DNA from: Closterium sp. Naga37s-1 | Taxonomy: Eukaryota; Streptophyta; Zygnematophyceae; Desmidiales; Closteriaceae | Assembly: GCA_947471745.1 (NCBI GenBank) | Contig: CANJKZ010001041.1 | Location: 1 to 64,000, forward strand | DNA length: 64,000 nt | Reading direction: 5' to 3' | Notes under the pieces: model-generated | The model's database searches: none | Told to the model about the DNA's origin: nothing | The model's input: only the letters and a program-made list of their open reading frames with translations | Translations under genes and position numbers: made by a program | In this document: positions 11,695 through 23,130 of the stretch, piece after piece | Layout: every line of letters starts with the position of its first letter | How positions within the stretch are numbered: position 1 is the first letter of the stretch

Positions 11695-12867
11695 GTGGCT
11701 GCTCCTCCTACCAGTCCTCTGGCCGTCGGGGGTGAGTCTACGCTTGGTTGTGACGCCCTAGAGGACAGGCAGTTTGAGCTAGAGTTCCTGGCAACCACTC
11801 CCCTCATCTCTGTGCCATGCTGCTCGCCTCCTGAGGGAGACCCTGACGCCCTTGACCTACCGACTCCTCGCACTTACGCTGAGGCAGTGTTAGGGCCTTG
11901 GGCCTCTCAGTGGAGAGCTGCCATGGACTCAGAGATGGCCTCCTACAGATCCACAGGCACTTACGTCGACGAGGTCCCCCCCCCTTGGACGAACGTAGTC
12001 GATGTCATGTGGATCTTCAGAGTAAAGCGGCCACCGGGATCTCCTCTGGTCTTCAAGACGTGCTATGTGGCTAGAGGTTTCAGTCAGCGCGAGGGAGTTG
12101 ACTTCTTTCATACCTTTGCGCCTACCCCGAAGATGACCACTCTTTGGGGGTTACTGCACGTAGCAGCACAGAGGGACTACAAGTTACACTCTCTCGACTT
12201 CTCTACTGCTTTCCTTCAGGGTAGCCTACACGAGGAGGTCTGGCTGCGTCGTCCCTCTGCCTTCACTAACACTTTCCCTCCTGGGACCCAGTGGAGGCTG
12301 AGGCGACCGATCTACGGTCTCCGTCAGGCTCCTCGTGAGTGGCACGACACCCTTCGTTCTACCCTGCCTGACCTCGGTTTCCAGCCGTCTATTGCTGATC
12401 CGTCGCTGTTTGTTCGGCGTGGCTCCACACCGTTCTTTGTACTGGTCTACGTCGACGACCTGGTTTTCGCCACTGTTGACAGGGTTGCTTTGGCTGACGT
12501 GAAGCGCGAACTGCAGAAGAGACACACGTGCACTGACCTTGGTGAGCTGCGCCACTACCTTGGCCTGCAGATCAGCAGGGACAGAGCCGCTCGCACCATT
12601 ACACTCTCACTGTCAAACATGGTGCAGCAGGTCCTTCAGCGGTTCGAGCTTCAGCTCTCCACAGTACAGCGCACACCTCTTGCTGTTGACCACAGACTCA
12701 CTGGACCCTTCCCCGACGAGCCGCTTGAGCCTAGTGGTCCTTACGCAGAGCTTGTGGGCTGCCTCATGTACCTGATGACTTGTACTCGCCCGGACCTCGC
12801 CTTCCCTCTTAGCATCCTTGCTCGCTTTGTTACGCCAGGGAGACACCGTCCAGTTCACCGTCTGTAG
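11695..12867 (+). pseudogene. Reverse transcriptase of copia A, truncated
   Basis: A 390-codon open frame with a well-kept copia RT: WIFRVKRPPGSPLVFKTCYV, LDFSTAFLQGSLHEEVWL, IYGLRQAPREWHDTL, catalytic FVLVYVDDLVFAT, and LGELRHYLGLQI. It ends prematurely just after CTRPDLAFPLSILARFV, where RNase H should begin. The frame then breaks and part of RNase H is missing. The start is a GTG/ATG inside the polyprotein, not a real initiation site. The RT domain itself looks catalytically plausible, though the element around it is dead. Confidence 0.85.
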
Positions 12868-13166
12868 TGACGACATCAGGCGTGGTGCTGATTCTTGAAG
12901 GGCAGCACTCTGTTGTACTTACTGGACACTGTGACTCTTTTTACGCTGACGACGCCGAGACTCACAAATCTACTCAGGGGTACTGCTTCAACCTGGGCTC
13001 TGGAGCTGTTTCGTGGAGGTCCACGCGTTCCTCCTCGTTCTCGACCTCCACTGCTGAGGCCGAGATCTACGCTCGAGCCATGGCTGCACAGGAGCTGCGT
13101 TGGTTGACCTTCTTGCTCACCGACCTTGGTGAGCAGGCCGCGCACTGCACCGACCTTGTTCACTAA
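12867..13166 (+). pseudogene. RNase H remnant of copia A
   Basis: 99 codons with copia RNase H signatures (DSFYADDAETHKSTQGYCFN, GAVSWRSTRSSSFSTSTAEAE, AAQELRWLTFLLTDLG). It is out of frame with the RT and lacks the start of the domain. Beyond it, further remnants in other frames reach about 13390. Confidence 0.8.
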
Positions 13167-13604
13167 CAACAAGGCCTCGATTCTTCTCTGTCGAGAGCCG
13201 CGACTGGAGAGCAGAGTGAAGCACATCAACGTCAGGTACTTTCTTCTATGAGGGTTGCAGCGGCGTGGACAGGCTCGCTTCGACTTTGTGGAGTCCAAGG
13301 CCAACTACTGCAGACATCTTTACCAAGGCGCTTCCGCCTTGTGACCACAAGAGGTGTATACAGTTAGGTCTCGTTGACACAGGTTCTCGCCTTGCGTAGT
13401 CTTGAGTTCTCAGTTTGCTTTGTTTGTACATTTTTATATATACCTCTGTGAACTCTTGAACTGGCCTTGTGGCTCTTTTGCTTGTGCTCGGAATGTTTGG
13501 TGACGTTGTGATCCACCCTGAGCTTTGTTTCTCAGTGACTGGTCTTATGACCATACACTTTTGGTTTTGCTTGACACACACCCCTCACTTAGACTATGGG
13601 GGTG

Positions 13605-13708
13605 TGTCAAATGTTGTAGCCTTAGTGTTGTGTGTTATAGGGGGTACAACTTGTTAGGGTTATGTACGCCAACCAAACTTAGTCAAACCAACACTTTCAT
13701 TCTTGATA
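13605..13708 (+). repeat. 3' LTR of copia A
   Basis: 104 bp, homologous to 6486-6595 with several substitutions and small indels, which indicates an old insertion. The terminal CA has become TA. Confidence 0.9.
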
Positions 13709-14204
13709 CCGTAGCACACCCCATTTTCTACACATTACCGTTACCACTTTAGCTTCGCTACTTATTCTTCGCTCGTGCCTTCGCTCGATGTACTGTTTTT
13801 TCTTCGATAGTGCAATTCTCGCTCGCGTCGCTCAATTGCACTCGTAACAGCTATTAGAAGAAGGTTTTATTTCTCCAGGGAGTGCAGGACTCACACTAAT
13901 GCTTGTTGTAATAATACCTAGAAGTGGTGCTCAGTTCTACAGAGTTAGTAATTTTGTATCTGCAATCGGGTCAACACAAGCACGCCGCTGACCTCCGTGC
14001 CGAGCCCACCCTTTCATCTGCAGAAGGGCCATTCTAGCCTGATCTCAGAATGCACTTTTGCCACGTCATACCATATCCGTCCATCCATCACATTGCCGCA
14101 GCTTATTTTCAGAAAGGCGAGCAGCGGTTCAGTGCGGTGACTTGTACGTCGATTGGCCAAACACTCGACGCGATCTGCTAAGCCTGCGCTACCCACGATA
14201 GCGT
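13709..14204. other. Intergenic region upstream of the RUS gene
   Basis: No coding signal. It includes the right-hand target duplication of copia A (13709-13713) and presumably the RUS promoter. No clear TATA element was identified. Confidence 0.5.
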
Positions 14205-17200
14205 GTGTGTGTGAGTGAACGTGTTACCGTTTGTGCTGCAATGGCAGCTGCAATGCGATCGTGCCGCCACGTGCCGTGCGCTCCGGCCCTTGGGAATGAG
14301 CACGAAAAGCGTCGCTTTGGCCATGTCGCCTTTCAGGGTAGGGAGATTGGCGGGAGCAGCACAACGTACTCATATGTCAGATGCGTGTATCGAATTGCCC
14401 AAATTGACTCAATAGCGGGGACAGAGAGAAGACCAGCAGCTAGTCGACCATTTCGAGTCGTCACCGCGAGGTTACCAGCGGGTTTTGCGGGGCCTCAGGA
14501 CGGAAGGCTAGCAGCAAGACCGTCAATTGCGGGGAAGTCGAGATTGGCGGAAACAGCGCGATCTGCTGCTCCTGGCGCGCGAGTCAAAGCGCACGCCGTG
14601 GCATGGCGGAGCGGAGGGGGCGGCGAGGGAAGCGGCGGCAATGACGAAATGGGGAGAGGGGGCGGCGGAGGAAGAGGGGGAGATGGAGGCGGAGGAGGAG
14701 GGGGAGGTGGGGGAGAGGATAGCGAAGACGGCGGTGGTTGCGGAGGGCAAGGTGGTAACCAGCAGGAACATGGTTACTGGTTCCTATTGAAGCTGTTTTC
14801 TGATTGGTTTAACTCCCTTTTCGACGGCCTCTCTCCTCTATTCCACAAACGCCTGAGCGCCTTATCACTCTCCGTGTTTCTCCTTACCATGCTTCCGTTG
14901 CTCCTCTCCCCGCTCGCGCGCGCGGAATCCGCGCTTCTTCGCCGCCCTGCGCCCTCTCCTGCGGCCGCCGCGCCCGCCGGGGACCAAGAGGTGATATGGG
15001 AGCTCCACGGTGACAGGTGGCGGCGCCTGATTGGCGGAGACAGCAGCAGCAGCGCGAGCAGCAGCAAGGGGAAGAAGGGCCAGCTAGTGGTGGAAGTTGA
15101 ACTGGAAGGCGAGGAAGCTGCTAACGCGTACGAGGAGGAACACGGACGCGTTGTAAAGGGGATCGTTACAAGCACGGGGAATGGCAACGGGAAGGCCGCA
15201 GGGGGGTAGGGTTTTAGCGGGGGAGGAGGATGAGCGGAGCAGAGGGGGGGATATGGTTGCGCGGGTGGTGAGGGGAGTGAAAGCGGCGGTGGTGAGATGG
15301 ATGTTACCAGAGGGTTATCCCGATAGTGTGACTCCTGACTATATGGAGTACACAGTGTGGCGCATGCGGCAAACAGTGGCGAGCGAAATGAACCACGTGC
15401 TTACAACGCAGGTGAGAGGCGTTTCTATGTCGCAGGCTCCTTCAATTGAGGTCTGTTTGCTATGTCTAAGAACCTTCCTCTCCCCTGCCCTCCTCTCTCC
15501 GTCCTTTTCCTCACCTGAAGCCCTTTCTTCTCTCTCTTCTCTCAAACGGTCCTTCGTGGTAAAGGACGGGCTGGGCTATGCAGCCGAGGTCACGCCCTCC
15601 CAGTTCAACATGTTGCATCCCTTCCCCCTCGAACGGTCCTTGCATTAATCACGGTGGGTGTTACAAGGAAGGTGCAAACACAAGCAAGACAAACAACCAG
15701 ACCACAATTCTACCTGTCACACCTACTCCTTCCCACTCCCGGCCCCCTCTGTCCGACCCTACTGGCCGAATGGGGGCTCAATCAGCTGGTGGTGCAGCTG
15801 TCCCTCGCTAAGAGGGACGATGGGGCCCTGCATGCCGAGCTTGTCCGCTGCCAAGGCCTCGTTGGTCTTGGAGCGGAGGGCATTGGCCTGCGCTCTCTGG
15901 AGGCAGACACTCCAGCGCTGGCGGTACTCCGTCAGCAGCTTGGCTGCCTCGTATGAGGTAGGTGCTGCGTTGTATCGCAGCTTGGCCGCTAGCTCCGCGC
16001 ACTGCCGCAGGTAAGCCATCACCCCCGGGGAAGGATAGCCGTATGTCTCGACTGCAAGGGCGTGGAAGCCCACCCACGCGTTCCGTCGCGCGTATTTCTC
16101 CTCCTTCCTAGCTGCTGCCGCCCTTGCCGCCCACCCTGGAGCCCGACTGCATTCTTCATCCTGGTAGGACACGGGATCAGTCACAGTCACGTCACACAAC
16201 CACACTCTCTCCCTCTCTTTCCTCCCTCTCTTCCCTCTCTCCCTCCCTTTCTCTCTTCCCTCTCTCGCTTCCCTCCCTCTCTTCCCTCTCTCCCTCCCTT
16301 TCTCTCTTCCCTCTCTCGCTTCCCTCCCTCTCTTCCCTCTCTCCCTCCCTTTCTCTCTTCCCTCTCTCGCTTCCCTCCCTCTCTTCCCTCTCTCCCTCCC
16401 TTTCTCTCTTCCCTCTCTCGCTTCCCTCCCTCTCTTCCCTCTCTCCCTCCCTCCCTCTCTTCCCTCTCTCGCTTCCCTCCCTCTCTTCCCTCTCTCCCTC
16501 CTGCAGGCAATGCTGTACGCGGTGGGGCTGGGAAAAGGCGCCATCCCAGCAGCAGCCGCGGTCAACTGGGTGCTGAAAGAATCCAAAGTCACACTCTCCC
16601 AGTTCAACCTGGAACCATTCGTCTCTCCTCCCTCTCTTCCCACTTTCTCTTCCCTCCTCGCCTCTCCAGGCAATGCTGTACGCGGTGGGGCTGGGCAAGG
16701 GCGCCATCCCAGCAGCAGCCGCGGTCAACTGGGTCCTAAAGGACGGGCTGGGCTACGCAGCAAAAGTCACGCTCTCCCAGTTTGGCCGCCATTTCGACGT
16801 CTCCCCCAAGCGCTCGCGCCTCCTCTCCGACCTCGTCGAGAACCTCTCCGCCTCCCTCGAGCTCCTCACCGCCACCTTCCCGCAGTACTTCGTTCAACTG
16901 GCTGCTGCAGCCGGGGCAGGGTTCTCTGCTTCCAGTCTCGTGCAGAGTGCCACGAGAAACCGGTTTTACGCCGGGCTGGCAGGCAGAAGAAATTTCGCCG
17001 AGGTAAGGCAGCACCTTAGGTCGGGCAGGTGAGAGTGCCGATGCGAGCAAGTGGGATTGCCGATGTGGGCAGGTGAGAGGGCCTGTGAAGGGACATTCCC
17101 TCGCTCTGACCTCGTGGAGAATCTCTCCGCCTCCCTCGAGCTCCTCACCGCCACCTTCCCGCAGTACTTCGTTCAACTGGCTGCTGCAGCCGGGGCAGGG

Positions 17201-20200
17201 TTCTCTGCTTCCAGTCTCGTGCAGAGTGCCACGAGAAACCGGTTTTACGCCGGGCTGGCAGGCAGAAGAAATTTCGCCGAGGTAAGGCAGCACCTTAGGT
17301 CGGGCAGGTGAGAGTGCCGATGCGAGCAAGTGAGATTGCTGATGTGGGCAGGTGAGAGGGCCTGTGAAGGGACATTCCCTCGCTCTGACCTCGTGGAGAA
17401 TCTCTCCGCTTCCCTCGAGCTCCTCACCGCCACCTTCCCGCAGTACTTCGTCCAGCTGGCCGCTGCTGCCGGGGCGGGGTTCTCTGCTTCCAGCCTCGTG
17501 CAGAGTGCCACGAGAAACCGGTTTTACGCCGGGCTGGCAGGCAGAAGAAACTTTGCCAAGGTGAGCATGATATTCTGCCCTGCTTCGGGCAGGTGAGTGA
17601 GAGGGCCTGTGGGGGGACATTCCCTCTCCCTCCCTCCCTCCCTCGAGCTCCTCACGGCCACTTTCCCGCAGTACTTTGTGCAACTGGCCGCTGCTGCCGG
17701 GGCCGGGTTTTCCGCGTCCAGCCTCGTGCAGAGCGCCACGCGGAACCGATTTTATGCTGGATTGGCGGGCAGAAGAAACTTTGCTGAGGTAAGGAGGTGG
17801 CTTGCTTCGGGCAGGTGAGAGCTCCGATGTGGGGAGGTGAGACCGTGAGAGGGCCTGTTGGGGGGGCACTCCCTCCTCCCTCCGCCTCCCTCGAGCTCCT
17901 CACCGCCACCTTCCCGCAGTATATCGTCCAGCTGGCCGCTGCGGCCGGAGCGGGGTTTTCCGCGTCGAGCCTTGTGCAGAGCGCCACCAGGAACCGGTTT
18001 TATGCTGGCCTGGCGGGCAGAAGGAATTTTGCCGAGGTGAGATGATTCTGCCTTGGGTCGGGCAGGTGAGAGTACCGATGGGGCAGGTGACAGGGCCTGT
18101 GGGCGGGCATTCCCTCCCTCTCTCCGCTTCCCTCGAGATCCTCACACTCGCAGTAATTCGTCCAGCTCGCTGCTGCTGCTGGGGCGGGGTTTTCAGCATC
18201 GAGCCTCGTGCAAAGCGCCACGAGGAACCGGTTCTATGCCGGGCTGGCGGGCAGAAGAAATTTCGCCGAGGTGAGATTCCGCCTTGATTTGGGCAGGTGA
18301 GAGCGCCGATGTGGGCAGGTGAGAGGGCCTGTGCAGGGACATTTCTACGCTTCAACATCGTGGAGAAATTATTCGCCTCCATCCCTGGAGCTCCTCACAG
18401 CCACCTTCCCGCAGTACTTCGTCCAGCTGGCTGCTACTGCCGGGGCGGGGTTTTCTGCTTCCAGTCTCGTGCAGAGCGCTACCAGGAACCGGTTTTACGC
18501 CAGGCTGATGGGCAGAAGAAACTTCCTGAGGTGAACATGAGATTCTGCCCTGCTTCGGGCAGGTGAGAGGGCCTGTGAAGGAGCATTTCCCCCCTGCCTC
18601 TCCGCCTCCCTCGAGCTCCTCACAGCCACCTTCCCGCAGTACTTCGTGCAGCTGGTCGCTGCTGCTGGGGCGGGGTTTTTGGCTTCCAGTCTCGTGCAGA
18701 GCGCCACCAGGAACCGGTTCTACGCCGGGCTGACGGGCAGAAGAAACTTTGCCGAGGTAAGGAAGTGCCGTGCCTTGCTTAGGGAAGGTGAGGGCTCCGA
18801 TGTGGGGAGGTGAGACCGTGGAGGGCCTGTTGGGGGGCACTCCCTCCTCCCTCCGCCTCCCTCGAGCTCGTCACAGCCACCTTCCCGCAGTATTTCGTCC
18901 AGCTGGCGGCTGCTGCCGGGGCGGAGTTTTCTGCTTCCAGTATTGTTCAGAGTGCCACGAGGAACCGGTTTTACGCTGGATTGGCGGGCAGAAGAAATTT
19001 TGCCAAGGTGAGATTCCTCCCTGCTTCGGGCAGGTGAGAGAGCCTTTGCTCAGCGTTTCAAGCGCCTGTTCTGTTAGGATGCGATGTCTGAAGTGCAAGT
19101 GGAGAGCCAGGGAGGTGGCTGTAAGGAGCTAGAGGGATACATTTTCTCCCTTGAGCTCCTCACAGCCACTTTCCCGCAGTATTTCGTCCAGCTGGCGGAG
19201 CAGAAGAAATTTCGCCGAGGTGAGAGTGACTGGTTGAACTTTTGGTATTGGATTGGTCTGGGCGTTTTGAAAATGGTGCAAAAGAGACCAGAAATAGCCC
19301 TTGGGATTGCCAGGTCCGCAAGCACTGCTATGGCGCTGCATGTGCTTGACTGCCTTGACTTTTGAGTCTAATAAAAAGTCACGTCTGTGTTCATCCACTC
19401 CTGTGACCAAATCTTGTGCCCTCCGACTTCTTTTCCCCCAGTTTCATCCACTCTTCTGACCAGCTCGGGTGACACACCTGCTGCTGTCTGATCCGTGTAT
19501 CTAACTTCATTCACTCTCTGCTCCTCCCCTTCCTCTCCCCCCAGGTGCTAGCACGCGCAGAGGCACAGGGCATGGTGAGCAAGACATTGGGGATGGCACT
19601 AGGCATCGCCATCGCTCCACACGTGGGCAACCGGGGCCCTCTACTCTGGGCGACTCATGGCCTGCTGTCCGCCGCGCACCTGTTCTGCAACTACCGCTCG
19701 TACAAGGCTGTACAACTCAGGACACTCAACCCCTTCAGAGCAGGTGAGCAGCAAGAAAGGCCAGGGCACTCGGGCACTTGCTGCTCGGCACCAGTGACCT
19801 GTAACCACCTGAATCGACCATATCTCCTTAACATGTGTGCCTCGAAGCAGCTTCCTCCAATGCTCTGCCCTCTTTTGTCCCTCCTGTGCTCTCTTCTCTT
19901 CTCCCCTTGGTACTTTCCCCAGATATTGTCCTGGCAGAGTATGTGACCAATGGCAGGGTGCCAGGTGTCATTGACGTCAACTCACAGGAGCCCATTCTGC
20001 CGCCCCTCAAATCGATATTTTCGCCCAAGGTAACTGTCTGGATGTGGTGCGTGTTTGGTGCATGTGTGGTGCGTGTGTGGTGCGTGTGTGGTGCGTGTGT
20101 GGTGCGTGTGTGGTGCGTGTGTGGTGCATGTCTGGTGGATGTGTGGTGCATGTGTGTGCATGTGTGGTACTTGTGTGGTGGATGTGTGGTGCATGTGTGG

Positions 20201-21811
20201 TGGATGTGTGGTGCATGTGTGGTGCATGCGCGTGCGTGCCTTATATTTGTGTTACATGCGCGTTACATGTCTTGTATGTGTGCCATGCAAGTGGGTGTCC
20301 TGCTTGGTATGTCACCTTCCGCCTATCACCCCTCTCCTTCCCTCTCCTTTCCATCCCTTCCCCTTCCTCGGGCGTCTCCCCCACCCCTCCCCGGCACGGG
20401 TAGCGAGAATTGGATCGAGTTTGGGGTGCCCTTGGCAGCAGTGGCGCACACAGAGAGACGTCTCAACCCGCACCTTCTCTCCATTTCCTCTCCGTTCCCT
20501 TCTACTCCAATGTTTGGGGAGTCTAAAATATTGCCCCACTTCGTCTCCGTTCCCCTTTTCTCTCCACTATGCAGGACAATCCACCACCAGCGCCTGGGAC
20601 AGGGAGCGAGAACTGGATCGAGTTTGGAGTGCCTTTGGCCGCAGTGGCGCACACAGAGCGGGAGGCAGAGACCATGGCTGATATATTCCGAGGAGAGAAG
20701 TATTTGCTTGGGCGGGACGAGCGAACTGGACAGATGCAGGTGCGTGCCTTGAGTGTGATTGTGGTTTGGTGTGAGAACAAGGGAGAGGGTGTGTGGCGCA
20801 CACAGAGCAGGAGGCCGAGACTATGGCGGGGATATTCCGAGGAGAGAAGTACGTGCTGGGAAGGGATAAGAGAACGGGGCAGATGCGGGTGGGTGCCTGC
20901 CATGTGTGTGTAAGGGTTGGGTGGGCATTAGGGGAAGAACAAGGGGAATTCCTTCCAGGCAGCCCTACAAGCCGCCTACCTCCGCACACTCTCTCCACAC
21001 TCCCTCTGTCCCGCCATCCACTCTCTCGCCCCTCAAGCGCGCACCCACATCCAAGCCCGCGCAGCCGAGTTTTGCCGCCTTAAAAAACTAGAGGTGCTGC
21101 ATGCTCTCCTCTTCCTCTTAACACTTTGCCTTCCCTCTCACCCCTGTCAACGCATCCCCAGGTTGTCTTGAAGGAAGGAGCACTCCCTCGGGATTTCCTC
21201 AGAGCAGCCCTGCAAGCTGCCTACCACTAAATGCCATCCTCCTCTGCCCACCGACATGCCTCCTCACCCCTCGCACCCACCATCCAGGTTGTGTTGAAGG
21301 AAGGAGCTCTCCCAAGGGACTTCCTCCGAGCAGCCCTGCAAGCCGCCTACCTCCGCACCGCACGCACACTCGCTTCACACTTCAACTGCCCCACTGCAAG
21401 CTGCCTGCCTTTCAATTCTCACCTCTTCCTCTAAATGCCATTCCATGCCTTTTCACCCCGGGGACCCTGTCACTAACCCACCAGGTTGTGTTGAAGGAAG
21501 GAGCTCTCCCAAGGGACTTCCTCCGAGCAGCCCTCCAAGCCGCCTACCTGCGCACGCTCGCCCCACACTCCCTCTGCCCCACAACCCACTCTCTCGCCCC
21601 TCAAGCGCGCACCCACGTCCAAGCCCGCGCAGCTGAGTTCGCCTCGTTTGGGAAACTAGAGGTGCTGCATGCTTCATATAACCGCATGGCGGGGGGGTTT
21701 GACGGGTTGTGTGAGGAGCTGAGAGCGAGTGGGTGGCGCTGCGATGATGGCTTGCTGGCGCGGCCGGGGGATTGGCGACTGCTGCTGGAATCAGCTGATA
21801 AGAGCAAGTGA
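14205..21811 (+). CDS. RUS: Root UVB sensitive family (DUF647) protein, 6 exons
   Basis: RUS proteins are plant membrane-associated proteins, several plastid-targeted, linked to UV-B sensing and vitamin B6 homeostasis. Exon 1 (14205-15411) has a basic, transit-peptide-like N terminus, a Gly-rich tract, a hydrophobic stretch ([19 protein letters not shown]), [17 protein letters not shown], then [20 protein letters not shown]. Exon 2, 16670-17002 ([20 protein letters not shown]); exon 3, 19545-19743 ([20 protein letters not shown]); exon 4, 19923-20029 ([20 protein letters not shown]); exon 5, 20575-20739 ([17 protein letters not shown]); exon 6, 21485-21811, ending ADKSK-stop. Phases are consistent from exon 2 on. 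Within exon 1 a frame change is needed near the G run at 15203-15208, so the start may be 14205, 14241 or 15181. Partial copies of exons 2, 5 and 6 crowd the introns. Confidence 0.88.
15545..15618 (+). pseudogene. Partial copy of RUS exon 2 (middle part)
   Basis: Reads [18 protein letters not shown], homologous to the stretch around 16735-16783 of the intact exon, without splice sites. A further copy at 16507-16608 keeps acceptor CTGCAG and [20 protein letters not shown] but lacks seven or so codons (DGLGYAA) and then diverges. Confidence 0.8.
15759..16190 (-). other. Open fragment of unknown origin inside RUS intron 1
   Basis: About 140 codons open on the minus strand with ordinary amino-acid composition ([48 protein letters not shown]). 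It lies inside a host intron and in the opposite direction, with no obvious start, splice sites or terminal repeats. It could be a relic of a mobile element or a captured exon. I do not recognise the family. Confidence 0.3.
16199..16505. repeat. Pyrimidine-rich minisatellite
   Basis: About six copies of a 54-bp unit made of CTCCCTCCCTTTCTCTCTT and CCCTCTCTCGCTTCC blocks, directly upstream of an exon 2 acceptor (CTGCAG at 16506). It works as an extended polypyrimidine tract. Confidence 0.9.
16803..19219 (+). repeat. Ten-copy array of the 3' half of RUS exon 2
   Basis: The intact exon 2 ends with a 39-codon segment [20 protein letters not shown] to GRRNFAE (16886-17002). It recurs at 17165-17281, 17444-17560, 17672-17788, 17920-18036, 18154-18270, 18415-18530, 18640-18756, 18891-19007 and, shortened, 19180-19219. 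Each follows an acceptor-like TTCCCGCAG (or close variant) and is followed by a GT donor. Seven of the nine extra copies are exactly 117 nt after CAG, phase 0-0, and six of those are also free of stops. Exceptions: 18154 starts with TAA, 18415 is 116 nt, and the last is a 40-nt remnant. Confidence 0.9.
20042..20275 (+). repeat. GTGTGGTGCGT-type minisatellite
   Basis: Imperfect 11-12-bp GT-rich units in RUS intron 4, with CATGTGTGGTGGATG variants. No coding meaning. Confidence 0.9.
20405..20464 (+). pseudogene. Truncated upstream copy of RUS exon 5 ending at a palindrome
   Basis: Reads [18 protein letters not shown] as in exon 5 but stops at GAGACGTCTCAA (20455-20466), a member of the palindrome family. 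A second, 5'-truncated copy with donor lies at about 20790-20889. Confidence 0.85.
20950..21440 (+). pseudogene. Partial copies of the RUS terminal exon, upstream
   Basis: Three incomplete copies (about 20955-21092, 21163-21230 and 21288-21400) of the exon that is intact at 21485-21811. The last two keep the acceptor and [20 protein letters not shown], then diverge. Confidence 0.85.
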
Positions 21812-22420
21812 GGGATGGGAGTGCAGCTGAGTTTGCTTCTTTCGGGAAGCTAGAGATGCTGCATGCTTCCTATGACCGCATGGCGGGAGGGTTTGACGGG
21901 TTGTGTGAGGCGCTGAGGGCGAGTGGGTGGAGCTGTGACGATGGCTTGCTGGCGCGGCCGGGGGATTGGCGACTGCTGCTGACGGCAGACAAGGGGAAAT
22001 GAGGGATGGTTGGGAGTGCAGCAGCGTTTGCATTGGTGGGGAAGCCAGTTGGAGTTGCCGCATGTGTCATATCACTGCATGGCAGGAGGGTTTGACGTGC
22101 TGTGTGAGGCGCTGAGAGTCTGTGGTTGGCGCTGTGATGATGGCTTGCTGGCGCGGCCGGGGGACTGGCGGCTGCTGGTGTCAGCGGATAAGGGGAAGTG
22201 AGGGATGGGTGGGAGTGCAGCAGTGTTCTCCTTGTGCGGGTGGGTGCTGTGCTGCACGCTTATGACCTCGTGGCAGGGGGGGGTTGAACTTTGAAGGGCT
22301 AGGAGATGCATTTCCTCAGTACGGCACTGAGGGCCAGCAGGTGGCACTGCGACGATGACTTGCTGGCCTAACCAGGGGATTGGCGGATGCTGGTGTCTGT
22401 GGATTAGGGGAAATGATGGT
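21812..22420 (+). pseudogene. Decayed downstream copies of the RUS terminal exon
   Basis: Copies near 21820-22001 ([20 protein letters not shown] to a stop), 22035-22203 and, weakly, 22250-22415. None has an acceptor. They progressively lose similarity away from the gene. From 22421 to 22713 I see nothing further. Confidence 0.85.
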
Positions 22421-22713
22421 TGGGAGAGCAGTAGCAGGTGCATCGTTTGGGAAACTCGGGGTGGTGGTGCGTCAAAGATTAGTGAGTGCTGACATCATCA
22501 GGAGATGATGAGAAATGAGGGATTGGGGGAGCAGCAGTGTTTGCATCGGCTAGGAAGCTAGAGATGATGCATGCACACGTGTGTGATGGTGGGAGACATG
22601 ACATTTTCATTTCTTTTTGAGGAGATTCTAAAATGGAGTTAAGGGTAGAAAAGAAACTTATGCAACATAGCTTGAATATTGGAGAATTTGAAATACGCAG
22701 TTGGCACAGCAGA

Positions 22714-23130
22714 TCAGATAGGTAAGGATAAGCAAAGATATGAGGTGCATGATGCTAGGAGACACAGGGCCTCTGGTGCAGTGGTTGATGCAACAAAACA
22801 CTGAGTTCCTAGGTCTGTTGTTCTCCACCTCCAGAAGCAAGACAAGGCTTGGTGCATTAGTAGCATGTGGAGATGCAGGAGATGCAGGAGATGCAGGAGA
22901 TGCAGGAGATGGCGCTGATGCAGCGGGTGGGGCGGTAGTTCATGCTGATGCAGTGGGTGGGGCGGCAGATGGTGCTGAGCAGGCAGTGCAGCAGGTGGTT
23001 CAGGGATGAACTGGTTGCGGTTGGGGATGGAGATGGCAGCATCGATGTTGTCAGGCAGGCCTCTGTGGCGGCCCAGCAGCATCACCAGCACCAGCACCAG
23101 CACCAGCACCATCACCAGCACCAGGTGCAA
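22714..23130 (-). pseudogene. Second copy of the HKT terminal exon
   Basis: Repeats VMLLGRHRGLPDNIDAAISI and then takes a different tail (PPAALPAQHHLPPHPLHQ and His/Leu repeats) to a stop at 22714. It lies downstream of the first terminal exon copy and keeps no acceptor that I can identify, so it is probably a 3' UTR relic, although it could be an alternative end. Confidence 0.6.

Larger units (their letters stand above)
6486..13708 (+). mobile_element. Ty1/copia LTR retrotransposon A, degenerate
   Basis: Bounded by short LTRs (6486-6595 and 13605-13708) that begin TGTCAAATG and end in TTCTTGACA / TTCTTGATA. The 5-bp target duplication CCGTA is intact (6481-6485 and 13709-13713). A primer-binding site beginning TGGTATCACC follows the 5' LTR and a purine tract (ATGGGGGTG) precedes the 3' LTR. 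Order of remnants is Gag, protease, integrase, RT, RNase H, which is the copia order. The coding region is broken by several frameshifts and deletions, so it cannot be autonomous. Element length is about 7.2 kb; LTRs of about 105-110 bp are short for copia. Confidence 0.92.

Noticed and set aside
16062-16739. Ser/Leu/Pro-rich frames across 16.1-16.7 kb
   Set aside because: They translate the pyrimidine minisatellite and run through a real acceptor and exon in the wrong frame.
16736-18840. Long minus-strand frames opposite the RUS array
   Set aside because: They are mirror frames of the repeated cassette; the plus-strand RUS similarity and splice sites explain the region.
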